A stretch of 5,492 nucleotides of DNA, taken from assembly GCA_030430345.1 (NCBI GenBank), contig JAUIFT010000241.1, forward strand, positions 1 to 5,492, given 5' to 3'. Under the pieces are notes generated by a model. That model saw only the letters and a program-made list of their open reading frames with translations, was not told where the DNA came from and did no database searches. The position numbers were made by a program, and so were the translations under genes. This DNA is from Calditrichia bacterium (lineage in GTDB: Bacteria; Calditrichota; Calditrichia; RBG-13-44-9; J042). Below are positions 1-5,357 of the stretch, one piece after another (positions within the stretch are counted from its first letter, which is position 1; the number at the start of each line of letters is the position of its first letter).

Positions 1-1
1 G

Positions 2-346
2 TTGTTGTATTCAGCAAAACAGAGTGTCCTGGAAATGGCTGAAGGCTACACCCCGGCGGAAATTCCCAATGAATTTTATCTGCCCGGGCAAGGCGGTAGG
101 ATCGCGCTGGAAATTCAGCTTGAGAGTTTACAGAAACGGGGCGCAATCAGCGAATATGACCATCTGGTCGGAAAACATCTCGCCCATGTACTCACCGGAG
201 GACCGGACGCTTCCCCGGCCAATCCGATCGATTTGGAAACTTTACTGACCCTGGAACGGGATACATTTATCTCACTTTGCCAGGCACCGAAAACCCGTGA
301 GCGGATCGCCCATTTTCTAAGTAGCGGCAAATATTTGAAAAACTGA
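2..346 (+). CDS. fadN: FadN-like 3-hydroxyacyl-CoA dehydrogenase / enoyl-CoA hydratase, C-terminal fragment
   Basis: This is the last 114 codons of a gene whose start lies left of the window; the TTG codons at the edge are simply in-frame codons, not a credible start. FadN-family proteins are cytosolic bifunctional beta-oxidation enzymes of roughly 780-800 residues that hydrate enoyl-CoA and oxidise 3-hydroxyacyl-CoA with NAD. The visible part matches how I remember the family's C-terminus: a helical segment with ISEYDHLVGKHLAHVLTGG, then LERDTFISLC, and the closing KTRERIAHFLSSGKYLKN, which resembles the family ending 'KTQERI.HML.TGKPLRN'. The NAD-binding and catalytic domains are outside the window, so activity cannot be judged. 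FadN genes often sit with a thiolase (fadA) and an acyl-CoA dehydrogenase (fadE), but the next gene here is unrelated. The assignment rests on recalled family motifs, not on a search. Confidence 0.72.
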   Translation: MLYSAKQSVLEMAEGYTPAEIPNEFYLPGQGGRIALEIQLESLQKRGAISEYDHLVGKHLAHVLTGGPDASPANPIDLETLLTLERDTFISLCQAPKTRERIAHFLSSGKYLKN

Positions 347-359
347 ATTCCCTTTACAA

Positions 360-387
360 GTTTTCACCTGTAACAGGGGAGAAAAAC
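360..387. repeat. Imperfect inverted repeat downstream of the FadN-like gene
   Basis: The core is CCTG (367-370), a TAA loop, and CAGG (374-377). It is extended outward, past an A/G mismatch, by TTTTC on the left and GAGAAAA on the right with one bulged base. It begins 13 bases after the upstream stop codon and lacks a T-run, so it is not a textbook intrinsic terminator. It could be a weak transcript-end hairpin or a dyad operator just upstream of the rpoZ promoter. Only the symmetry is seen; the role is inference. Confidence 0.3.
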
Positions 388-398
388 TAATTTGCAAT

Positions 399-429
399 TT
401 GATTTCCGAGAAAGAATTTTATATCTTTG
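399..429 (+). promoter_or_regulatory. Candidate promoter of rpoZ
   Basis: TTGATT (399-404), a 17-base spacer and TATCTT (422-427) fit a sigma-70-type promoter with four of six matches in each hexamer. The same bases also read as TTTG (398-401), 20 bases, TATCTTTG (422-429), which matches the Bacteroidota -33/-7 consensus TTTG...TAnnTTTG. Transcription would begin about 30 bases before the rpoZ start codon, giving a short leader that contains the ribosome binding site. The two readings cannot be separated from sequence alone. Confidence 0.45.
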
Positions 430-464
430 ACGCTGTTCTTTTATTCAATGAAAAGGAGAAGTAA

Positions 465-761
465 ATGCCTGCAAAAACTCAGGACATCAACAAGTTACTG
501 GAAATTGCCGATAATCTCTACGAAGTAGCCATGGTTGTAGCAAGAAGATCCCGTCAGATTAACGAAGAACATTATCAGAAAAAGCGGGACCGGCAGATTT
601 TGGAAGAGCTGGAAGGCGGCTTCGAAGAAGATTTCCTCAACGAAGATGAAGAAGCATCCAGCAAAGCAAATGCAGAGCCGGAAGAAAATCCGATCAATCA
701 TGCTCTCGACGATTTCAAAGCGACCCGCCTTGAGTTCCAATTTGAGACGCTGCGCCGCTAA
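465..761 (+). CDS. rpoZ: DNA-directed RNA polymerase omega subunit (divergent, acidic insert)
   Basis: Omega is the small subunit that clamps the C-terminal part of beta-prime and aids assembly of RNA polymerase. This 98-residue protein carries the family signature: NLYEVAMVVARRSRQIN (residues 17-33) aligns with the E. coli stretch NRFDLVLVAARRARQMQ, with the key A-R-R-x-R-Q at 26-31. NPINHALDDFKATRLEF (75-91) lines up with the second conserved block, the KTTVIALREIEEG type. Between the blocks lies an unusually long segment (about residues 34-74) rich in Glu and Asp, which makes the protein longer than the typical 60-90 residue omega. The start is secure: AAGGAG at 453-458 lies six bases before ATG. 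A promoter candidate precedes it and a hairpin terminator follows, so it looks monocistronic. It is not next to gmk or a coaBC-type gene, common rpoZ neighbours elsewhere. A fast-evolving unrelated helical protein is the alternative, but the motif order argues for omega. Confidence 0.75.
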   Translation: MPAKTQDINKLLEIADNLYEVAMVVARRSRQINEEHYQKKRDRQILEELEGGFEEDFLNEDEEASSKANAEPEENPINHALDDFKATRLEFQFETLRR

Positions 762-787
762 TAAATAAATCTTCAAGCGTTTTTTTA

Positions 788-820
788 AAAGCCCCGTATC
801 ACTGCGGGGCTTTCCTGTTT
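788..820 (+). terminator. Intrinsic terminator of rpoZ
   Basis: A 9-bp stem, AAAGCCCCG (788-796) with CGGGGCTTT (805-813), encloses an 8-base loop and is followed by a T-rich but interrupted tail (TTTCCTGTTT, 811-820). It lies 26 bases after the rpoZ stop and ends 25 bases before the amidohydrolase start, separating the two genes. The six G/C pairs make a stable hairpin; the interrupted tail suggests partial read-through is possible. Confidence 0.75.
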
Positions 821-845
821 AACCCCTAACAGATAGAAAAGTGCT

Positions 846-2450
846 ATGAATCGCCCATCTTCACCCCGTTTAATTTTGCATAATTGCCGAATATTTGACA
901 CTGCAACCGCCAGCCCGGCAACGGCAACAGCGCTTGCCGTCGAGGGAGACCGAATTACCGCTATGGGCAGTGATGACGATATTCTCCACCTTGCCGCCCC
1001 GGCAACCGAAATCATCAACGGCGATAAACGCTGGCTGCTGCCGGCCCTCACCGATGCCCACACCCATCTTTCCGCCTACGCCGCCCGAAAACTGCAAATC
1101 GATTTTAATGATTGTCAGTCCCTGGCAGAGGGTCTGCAGAAAATCCGCCGCACCGTCGAAAAATCTCCAGAAGGCAGTTGGGTGATCGGAGGCGGCTGGG
1201 ATAAAAACGTTTGGGGAATGGATGGCTTTCCGACCAAAACCATGCTGGATGAAATCTCCACCCAGCATTTTATGGCGTTCCAGAGCAAGGACTGGCATAG
1301 CTTATGGGTAAACAGCCCTACTTTAAAAATTTGCGAAATCGATGAAACCACCGCAGATCCTCCCGGGGGATGGATTCTCCGCATGCCCGGCAGCTTTTCA
1401 CCATCCGGCGTTCTTCAGGAAACCGCCTGTGAAATCGTTCAACGCTCAATTGCACCGCCTCCACTGGAAAACCTTTACCCCGCGCTCCAGGAAACCTTTG
1501 CGGAATTCCACCAGTTCGGCATAACCGCAGTGCACAGCGTGGAAACACCGTATGATTTCGCCAACTACCAATCATTGTACGACCGGGGCGACCTTGGGCT
1601 GCGTATCTTCTGGTATTTCCCGGTAAAATTCCTCCAGGCTAGCAAGGAGAAGGGATACATTGCTCGTTCCGGCAACAGCTTTCTGAAAATCTGTGGGGTT
1701 AAAATGTTTATGGACTGCGCGCTTGGCTCCCAAACTGCCGACATGCTCTCCCCATACGATGGCCTGGATCATACCGGGGTGGAAGTGTTGACTATGGATG
1801 ATTTAAGCGATAAAGTTGGCCGCTGCGTCGAACTCGGGCTTTCCTGCGCCATTCATGCCATCGGGGATCGCGCCAATCGAAAAGTGCTCCAGGCTTTTGC
1901 AGCGGTTCGCGATGCCAGTATTGCCGCAGACCTGCGCCACCGGGTTGAACATGCCCAGCTCCTTCATCCGGATGATATTGGCAAATTTGCCGCCAATGGG
2001 GTTATCGCCAGTGCACAGCCGATTCATTTGGCCGCGGATATCCCGATGATTGATCGTTACTGGGGCGAACGCGGGCGTTATGCGTATGCCTTCGGCAGCT
2101 TGCATAACAGCGGCACCAGACTCATTTTCGGCTCCGACACTCCGATTGAATCCTTTGACCCCTGGCGGGGCATGTACAGCGCTGTTGCCCGAAAGCAGAA
2201 CTGCAATCCGGATCTGGACAGCTATTATCCGGAAGAAAAAGTTTCTCTGAAAGAAGCGGTTCGTGCTTATACTTCGGAATGTGCCTGGACGGTCTGGGAA
2301 GAAGCACAACAGGGGTCTGTTACACCAGGAAAAGTTGCGGATTTTATTTTAATCGATCAGGATATTTTTCATGCCCCGGATACAGCCTTGCTGGAGAACA
2401 AAGTACTGCTCACCGTTCAGGGCGGAAATATTCTTTACCGGAATTTTTAA
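846..2450 (+). CDS. YtcJ-type metal-dependent amidohydrolase (Amidohydro_3 family)
   Basis: A complete 534-residue amidohydrolase-superfamily enzyme that should hydrolyse a C-N bond in a small amide, formamide or cyclic substrate; the substrate is not evident. An N-terminal beta-sandwich segment (about 8-66) leads into a TIM barrel with the metal site. D-A-H-T-H (70-74) supplies two His ligands. GVKMFMDCALGSQT (284-297) contains Lys286, the likely bridging or carboxylated lysine position. HAIGDRA (337-343), RVEHAQ (366-371) and GSDTP (429-433, catalytic Asp431) complete the set. The C-terminal sandwich resumes near 492-534 with the typical V-T-P-G-K-x-A-D-F motif. The family includes N-substituted formamide deformylase (NfdA) and YtcJ. 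The position usually G-H-S in these proteins is W-H-S here (150-152). No signal peptide is visible, so it is probably cytosolic. There is no strong Shine-Dalgarno before ATG 846, but the first sandwich strand begins at residue 8, so this start fits. It converges with the next gene across 10 bases. Confidence 0.9.
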   Translation: MNRPSSPRLILHNCRIFDTATASPATATALAVEGDRITAMGSDDDILHLAAPATEIINGDKRWLLPALTDAHTHLSAYAARKLQIDFNDCQSLAEGLQKIRRTVEKSPEGSWVIGGGWDKNVWGMDGFPTKTMLDEISTQHFMAFQSKDWHSLWVNSPTLKICEIDETTADPPGGWILRMPGSFSPSGVLQETACEIVQRSIAPPPLENLYPALQETFAEFHQFGITAVHSVETPYDFANYQSLYDRGDLGLRIFWYFPVKFLQASKEKGYIARSGNSFLKICGVKMFMDCALGSQTADMLSPYDGLDHTGVEVLTMDDLSDKVGRCVELGLSCAIHAIGDRANRKVLQAFAAVRDASIAADLRHRVEHAQLLHPDDIGKFAANGVIASAQPIHLAADIPMIDRYWGERGRYAYAFGSLHNSGTRLIFGSDTPIESFDPWRGMYSAVARKQNCNPDLDSYYPEEKVSLKEAVRAYTSECAWTVWEEAQQGSVTPGKVADFILIDQDIFHAPDTALLENKVLLTVQGGNILYRNF

Positions 2451-2460
2451 ACAAAGCAGG

Positions 2461-3039
2461 TCATTCGGCTTTCAAACGAAGCGGCTCAATGCGTACGCTT
2501 TTCCCTTTTAGCAAATATCCAAACTGGCGAATTTCCGAAAACGACTCATCCAACTTGCTTTCCATCGGCACGCCATTTACTTCAAAGGTAATTCGCTTGC
2601 TATTTCCCCAGACAATCAGGCGGAAAACGTATTTTTCCCGGGTATCGTGGATTTCCACGGATTTCTCATCCAGTATTTGCAGGTGAATCCCACTGCTATC
2701 CTGCCGCACCGCCGCCAGGAAGATGCGCTCATTCACCAATGAATAACCGGCGGCATATCCGGGCAATGCCCCGGTTGAATCCTCCCCAAACCAATAAAAC
2801 ACTTCATTTTCTTCCGGAGCGCCTCCCAACCAAAAATCCGCATCAATCAACAAACGGCGCTGAAAGTCCGGCAATTGAAAAACCTGCCAGGCCCCGCCGA
2901 TTTCGCCGGCGGTTTCTATATGAAAGTCGCCCGCGTCATCCGTTGTCATTTTCTTCAGATATACGCCGTTCCAGTCCTGCCCCGCTAAAACCGCCGGGGA
3001 AAAAAAGAGAATTAAGAAAACCAGTATTCTAAATATCAT
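2461..3039 (-). CDS. Secreted beta-rich protein of unknown function
   Basis: I do not recognise this family. From ATG at 3039 the product is 192 residues with a clear Sec signal peptide: MIFR, a hydrophobic core (residues 5-13) and a probable cleavage after VLA (19) before GQDWNGVYL. No lipobox Cys is present, so it should be soluble in the periplasm or exported. The mature part has alternating beta-strand patterns and a late block, RLIVWGNSKRITFEVNG (140-156) then FGYLLKGKSVRIEPLRL (173-189). These recall the last strands of a concanavalin/LamG-like jelly roll, but no catalytic motif is seen. The frame stays open to GTG at 3108 and ATGs at 3102 and 3063, but those would place about 20 charged residues before the signal peptide. 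I therefore prefer 3039, which has only a short GGA four bases or fewer upstream. It converges with the amidohydrolase and no shared terminator is visible in the 10-base gap. Confidence 0.75.
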   Translation of the reverse strand: MIFRILVFLILFFSPAVLAGQDWNGVYLKKMTTDDAGDFHIETAGEIGGAWQVFQLPDFQRRLLIDADFWLGGAPEENEVFYWFGEDSTGALPGYAAGYSLVNERIFLAAVRQDSSGIHLQILDEKSVEIHDTREKYVFRLIVWGNSKRITFEVNGVPMESKLDESFSEIRQFGYLLKGKSVRIEPLRLKAE

Positions 3040-3424
3040 TCCAACATCCGCATTGTCTATCATTAAAACCAATTGTAAGCGACGCAAACTTGCCTGCGAC
3101 ATAGTCACCCGTTTCTTTAAAAATAATGCCTGTCCGAGAGCAAGACAAATTCTACCTGTAATATCTTTGTCAATTTTTCGCCACCAGATACAAATTTATA
3201 AACACTAACTGTTTAAATTCCCAACATTTTTTCATATTTTTACTATCAATCCAGCGATATGATGCTTACATTGCATCGTGGATAATTAGACTTCATAATT
3301 ATTTCTAAAACAACAAATTAGCAATACACTAGCATAAACTTTTGGTTTTCCGGAATATGCGAAGGGATTCACTATTTACTTTTTCAAGACGATACGGCCG
3401 GATGACCTCCCGGGAGGCCATTAA
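3040..3424. other. AT-rich divergent intergenic region
   Basis: This 385-base gap between divergent genes has no convincing ORF or RNA gene. It presumably holds promoters for both neighbours. On the plus strand it contains a promoter-like pair at 3271-3299 and a palindrome over the ribosome binding site at 3406-3417. A small dyad, GATGC (3261-3265) with GCATC (3273-3277), overlaps the -35 element, and TAATTA occurs twice (3283-3288, 3296-3301). On the minus strand there is a TTGACA (3173-3168) without a well-spaced -10, and a TAAATTTG (3198-3191) of Bacteroidota -7 type with only a poorly spaced upstream TTG. No sigma-54 -24/-12 element (GG, ten bases, GC) was seen. Confidence 0.6.
3271..3299 (+). 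promoter_or_regulatory. Candidate promoter of the sigma-54 response regulator
   Basis: TTGCAT (3271-3276), an exact 17-base spacer, then CATAAT (3294-3299). Each box has at least four of six sigma-70 matches, and the -35 is identical to that of the tRNA promoter at 4851. It would give a leader of about 115-120 bases before the TTG start. The dyad GATGC/GCATC (3261-3277) overlaps the -35 box and is a possible operator. This is pattern-based, with no direct support. Confidence 0.4.
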
Positions 3425-3427
3425 TTG
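3406..3427 (+). promoter_or_regulatory. Ribosome binding site inside a 12-base palindrome, TTG start
   Basis: GGGAGG (3412-3417) is a strong Shine-Dalgarno seven bases before TTG 3425, and it decides the start over the internal ATG at 3440. It is the right half of the perfect palindrome CCTCCCGGGAGG (3406-3417), so a copy of the anti-Shine-Dalgarno lies immediately 5' of it. As RNA this can form a short hairpin (CCTC/GAGG with a CCGG loop) or be paired in a larger fold using GGCC at 3396-3399 and 3416-3419. Either would hide the binding site, so reduced or regulated translation is plausible but inferred. Confidence 0.6.
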
Positions 3428-4780
3428 AAACCACATATCATGATCGTGGATGACGAAGCAGATGCGCGGGACCTGATGGATTCGCTCTTTCGCAAAAATG
3501 GCTATCGCACAACGACTGCCGCGAATGGTCATCGGGCGCTTACCGCCATAGAAAAAGATGTGCCGGATATTATGATTTCCGACATCTATATGCCCGGCAT
3601 GGACGGCATGGCGCTATTGGAAAGGGTGACAGAAAACTATCCGGATATCGCCACGATCATGGTAACCGCCCACGGCACGGTGGAAATGGCCGTCCAGGCT
3701 ATTAAAAAAGGCGCTAAGGATTATATCCTCAAACCCTTACAACTGGACGAAGTCGTGGCAAAAGTTGAGAATATTTCCCGCCTGAAGTCCTTGCTGCTGG
3801 AAAATGCCGCCCTGAAGGAGGCGCTCTCCAGCCAAAACCAGATCGATAATTTTATCGGAAAAAGCCATCAGATGCTGGCAATTTTCGAGTTGATTAAGTC
3901 AATTGCCCCGATTAACACAACCACACTTATTCGCGGCGAAAACGGCACCGGCAAGGAGCTGGTCGCCCGGGCGATTCATCAGATGTCCGACCGCCGGGAA
4001 GCGCCTTTTATCGCAGTGAACTGTACTGCTATCCCGGAAACCCTGATCGAAAGCGAGCTTTTTGGGCACGAACCCGGCGCTTTTACCGGCGCCCAGAAAC
4101 GTAAGATCGGCAAGTTCGAGCGGGCAAATACCGGCACTATCTTTCTCGATGAAATTGGCGATATCTCTCCGGCGATGCAATTAAAGCTACTGCGCGTTAT
4201 TCAGGAGAAGGAGTTTGAACGGGTCGGCGGCACGGAAATCGTAAAAGTCAACGTGCGCATTATAGCTGCCACCAATCGCGATCTGGAAGAAGCGATGGAG
4301 AAGGGCGACTTCCGTCCGGATCTTTATTACCGCCTCAATGTTATTCCGGTCGAAATGCCTGCCCTGCGGGACCGCCCGGACGATATTCCCCTCCTGGTTG
4401 AACATTTTCTCCAGAAGTATAATCAACAGCATGGAAAGCAAATTAAAGGGGTGGAAACGGAAACCATGCTGAAACTGCAGGGATTCGAATGGCCCGGCAA
4501 TATTCGTCAATTGGAGAACTACATCGAGCGCGCAGTCATCCTCAGTAAATCGGAAATCTTGATGACGGAAAACTTTCCTTATCATATCGCCGACAGCCAA
4601 CCGGGCGCACCGGGATTAAATGATGAGCGCTCATTGACGGAGTTAGTCAATAATTATGAGAAAAACATATTGATCAGAGCCTTGAAACATAACAAAAACA
4701 ACAAACTAAGAACTGCTAAAAAATTGGGAATACACCGCAGCACACTGATGTCCAAACTAAGTAAATATGGGATTTCCTAA
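3425..4780 (+). CDS. NtrC/AtoC-family sigma-54-dependent response regulator
   Basis: A complete 451-residue enhancer-binding protein that, when phosphorylated, hydrolyses ATP to open sigma-54 RNA polymerase complexes. The receiver domain (about 3-120) has acidic pocket D9/D10, phospho-acceptor D53 in ISDIYMPG, T81 and K103. The AAA+ domain (about 143-375) has Walker A GENGTGKE (171-178), the sigma-54 contact loop GAFTGA (218-223), Walker B GTIFLDEIGD (237-246), sensor I AATNRD (281-286), the arginine-finger region FRPDLYYRLN (296-305) and sensor II WPGNIRQLEN (356-365). A Fis-type helix-turn-helix ends the protein (about 404-451, with TAKKLGIHRSTLMSKL). All key residues are intact. TTG 3425 is chosen because of the strong GGGAGG site and because the ATG at residue 6 would cut the first receiver strand. 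No histidine kinase lies in the window, so signal and targets are unknown. The DNA coding the HTH is more AT-rich than the rest of the gene. AtoC, ZraR and PilR are relatives that cannot be told apart here. Confidence 0.95.
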   Translation: MKPHIMIVDDEADARDLMDSLFRKNGYRTTTAANGHRALTAIEKDVPDIMISDIYMPGMDGMALLERVTENYPDIATIMVTAHGTVEMAVQAIKKGAKDYILKPLQLDEVVAKVENISRLKSLLLENAALKEALSSQNQIDNFIGKSHQMLAIFELIKSIAPINTTTLIRGENGTGKELVARAIHQMSDRREAPFIAVNCTAIPETLIESELFGHEPGAFTGAQKRKIGKFERANTGTIFLDEIGDISPAMQLKLLRVIQEKEFERVGGTEIVKVNVRIIAATNRDLEEAMEKGDFRPDLYYRLNVIPVEMPALRDRPDDIPLLVEHFLQKYNQQHGKQIKGVETETMLKLQGFEWPGNIRQLENYIERAVILSKSEILMTENFPYHIADSQPGAPGLNDERSLTELVNNYEKNILIRALKHNKNNKLRTAKKLGIHRSTLMSKLSKYGIS

Positions 4781-4806
4781 GAAAATTACGGAGCAATTTT
4801 CCGGAA
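4774..4806 (+). terminator. Weak hairpin after the response regulator gene
   Basis: GAAAATT (4781-4787) pairs with AATTTTC (4795-4801), and the stem can continue as TTCC (4774-4777) with GGAA (4803-4806) past a small bulge. It covers the stop codon of the response regulator. The stem is mostly A/T and the following bases (GCATTTTATC) are not a true T-run, so this is at best a weak terminator or a 3'-end stabilising hairpin. I see no better terminator before the tRNA promoter. Confidence 0.3.
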
Positions 4807-4839
4807 GCATTTTATCATCGATGGAAATATGATTTTTCG

Positions 4840-4879
4840 AAAAAAAATTCTTGCATTCAATAATTAGCGATGATATATT
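4840..4879 (+). promoter_or_regulatory. Strong promoter of the tRNA-Asp gene with A-tract (UP-like) element
   Basis: TTGCAT (4851-4856), a 17-base spacer and TATATT (4874-4879) lie about 28 bases before the mature tRNA 5' end. An A8 tract (4840-4847) immediately upstream of the -35 resembles an UP element contacted by the RNA polymerase alpha C-terminal domain, which is common at stable-RNA promoters. A GC-rich stretch (AGCCCGC, 4881-4887) follows the -10 and may act as a growth-rate-sensitive discriminator. The boxes are seen; activity is inferred. Confidence 0.75.
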
Positions 4880-4907
4880 TAGCCCGCTTTTATAAAACAG
4901 CAACACT

Positions 4908-4985
4908 GGGATCGTAGTTCAGTTTGGTTAGAACGCCGGCCTGTCACGCCGGAGGTCGCGAGTTCGAGTCTCGTCGGTCCCGCCA
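4908..4985 (+). tRNA. tRNA-Asp (anticodon GUC)
   Basis: A full cloverleaf can be drawn. The acceptor stem is GGGATCG (4908-4914) with CGGTCCC (4975-4981), seven pairs including one G-U. The D arm is GTTC...GAAC. The anticodon stem CCGGC/GCCGG (4936-4940, 4948-4952) carries the loop CTGTCAC with anticodon GTC at 4943-4945. The T arm is GCGAG-TTCGAGT-CTCGT. Discriminator G (4982), the aspartate identity base, is followed by a genome-encoded CCA (4983-4985). The gene stands alone between its own promoter and terminator. No att-like repeat of its 3' end is seen in the window. Confidence 0.97.
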
Positions 4986-4986
4986 G

Positions 4987-5015
4987 AAAAGGGAAGCAAA
5001 ATGCTTCCCTTTTTT
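4987..5015 (+). terminator. Intrinsic terminator of the tRNA-Asp gene
   Basis: GGGAAGCA (4991-4998) pairs with TGCTTCCC (5002-5009) around an AAA loop. The stem can extend through AAAA (4987-4990) with the T-run, and a T6 tract (5010-5015) follows. It starts one base after the CCA end, so the tRNA transcript is monocistronic. The A-rich 5' flank would also give a T-run on the other strand, so it may act in both directions. Confidence 0.92.
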
Positions 5016-5098
5016 ATTTCATCTATCTTTTATAATTTTATTCTGCTTATATCACTGTTTTTTCGCGGTCAGCGCTTTGTTCAACCGGCAATAATCCC

Positions 5099-5126
5099 TT
5101 GCATATTATTATTTGTACCGTATCTT
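5099..5126 (+). promoter_or_regulatory. Candidate promoter for the PP2C phosphatase transcript
   Basis: TTGCAT (5099-5104), a 16-base spacer, then TATCTT (5121-5126). The -35 equals that of the tRNA promoter and the -10 equals that of the rpoZ promoter candidate, which is why I list it. It would start transcription about 225 bases before the phosphatase start codon. AT-rich DNA yields such pairs by chance, so support is weak. Confidence 0.3.
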
Positions 5127-5254
5127 ACCAATATCTTCGTTAGTTATTCATCCTAAGCATAAATTTACGATGGACTTACCCGAAAACATTTTCAAGCAGG
5201 AAGCGGTTGGTTCTTGCGACAATTATGACTATTTGAAGGTTTTTAACGACCGCC

Positions 5255-5296
5255 TCTGCCGCCGGAATGCTAGATGTTTTCCGCACGTGCGGCAGA
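5255..5296. repeat. Overlapping inverted repeats: long-range stem and 12-base palindrome
   Basis: TCTGCCGC (5255-5262) is the exact complement of GCGGCAGA (5289-5296), giving an 8-bp GC-rich stem with a 26-base loop. Within it CCGCACGTGCGG (5281-5292) is a perfect 12-base palindrome. Bases 5289-5292 (GCGG) belong to both, so the two structures exclude each other in RNA. The element lies about 60 bases upstream of the phosphatase start codon. The palindrome could instead be a dimeric protein-binding site in DNA. Confidence 0.55.
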
Positions 5297-5357
5297 CGCA
5301 TGATGAACTCCCGTTTTCAGCAAAGTAGCACCGAGAAGAATATTGGATGGAGAGAGA

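Larger units (their letters stand above)
5016..5357. other. Intergenic region and possible long leader before the phosphatase gene
   Basis: About 340 bases with no gene I can support. The left part (5016-5110) is AT-rich, with a promoter-like pair at 5099-5126. The right part (5240-5330) is more GC-rich and contains overlapping inverted repeats. A 52-codon frame from ATG 5170 to TAG 5328 has no Shine-Dalgarno and resembles nothing known to me, so it is not called as a gene. If the promoter is real, transcripts would have a leader of roughly 225 bases. Confidence 0.5.

Noticed and set aside
870..1298. A 142-codon open frame on the minus strand over the amidohydrolase N-terminus
   Set aside because: Same reasoning: antisense to conserved coding sequence, with no features of its own.
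1803..2309. A 168-codon open frame on the minus strand inside the amidohydrolase
   Set aside because: It is antisense to a well-supported gene with intact motifs and shows no domain signature or ribosome binding site. It is an ORF shadow caused by codon bias.
3040..3108. N-terminal extension of the secreted protein to GTG 3108 or ATG 3102/3063
   Set aside because: It would place about 20 polar and charged residues before a compact Sec signal peptide that begins naturally at ATG 3039.
3340..3365. Possible sigma-54 promoter around TTGGTTTTCCGGAATATGC
   Set aside because: The GG and GC elements are 13 bases apart instead of the required ten, so it does not fit a -24/-12 promoter.
4908..4985. 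tRNA-Asp as an integration (att) site of a mobile element
   Set aside because: No repeat of the tRNA 3' end, no integrase and no mobile-element gene are present in the window.
5113..5328. A 71-codon open frame from TTG 5113 (52 codons from ATG 5170)
   Set aside because: There is no Shine-Dalgarno before either start and no recognisable motif. The frame overlaps the strong inverted repeats at 5255-5296, so chance openness is more likely than a gene.
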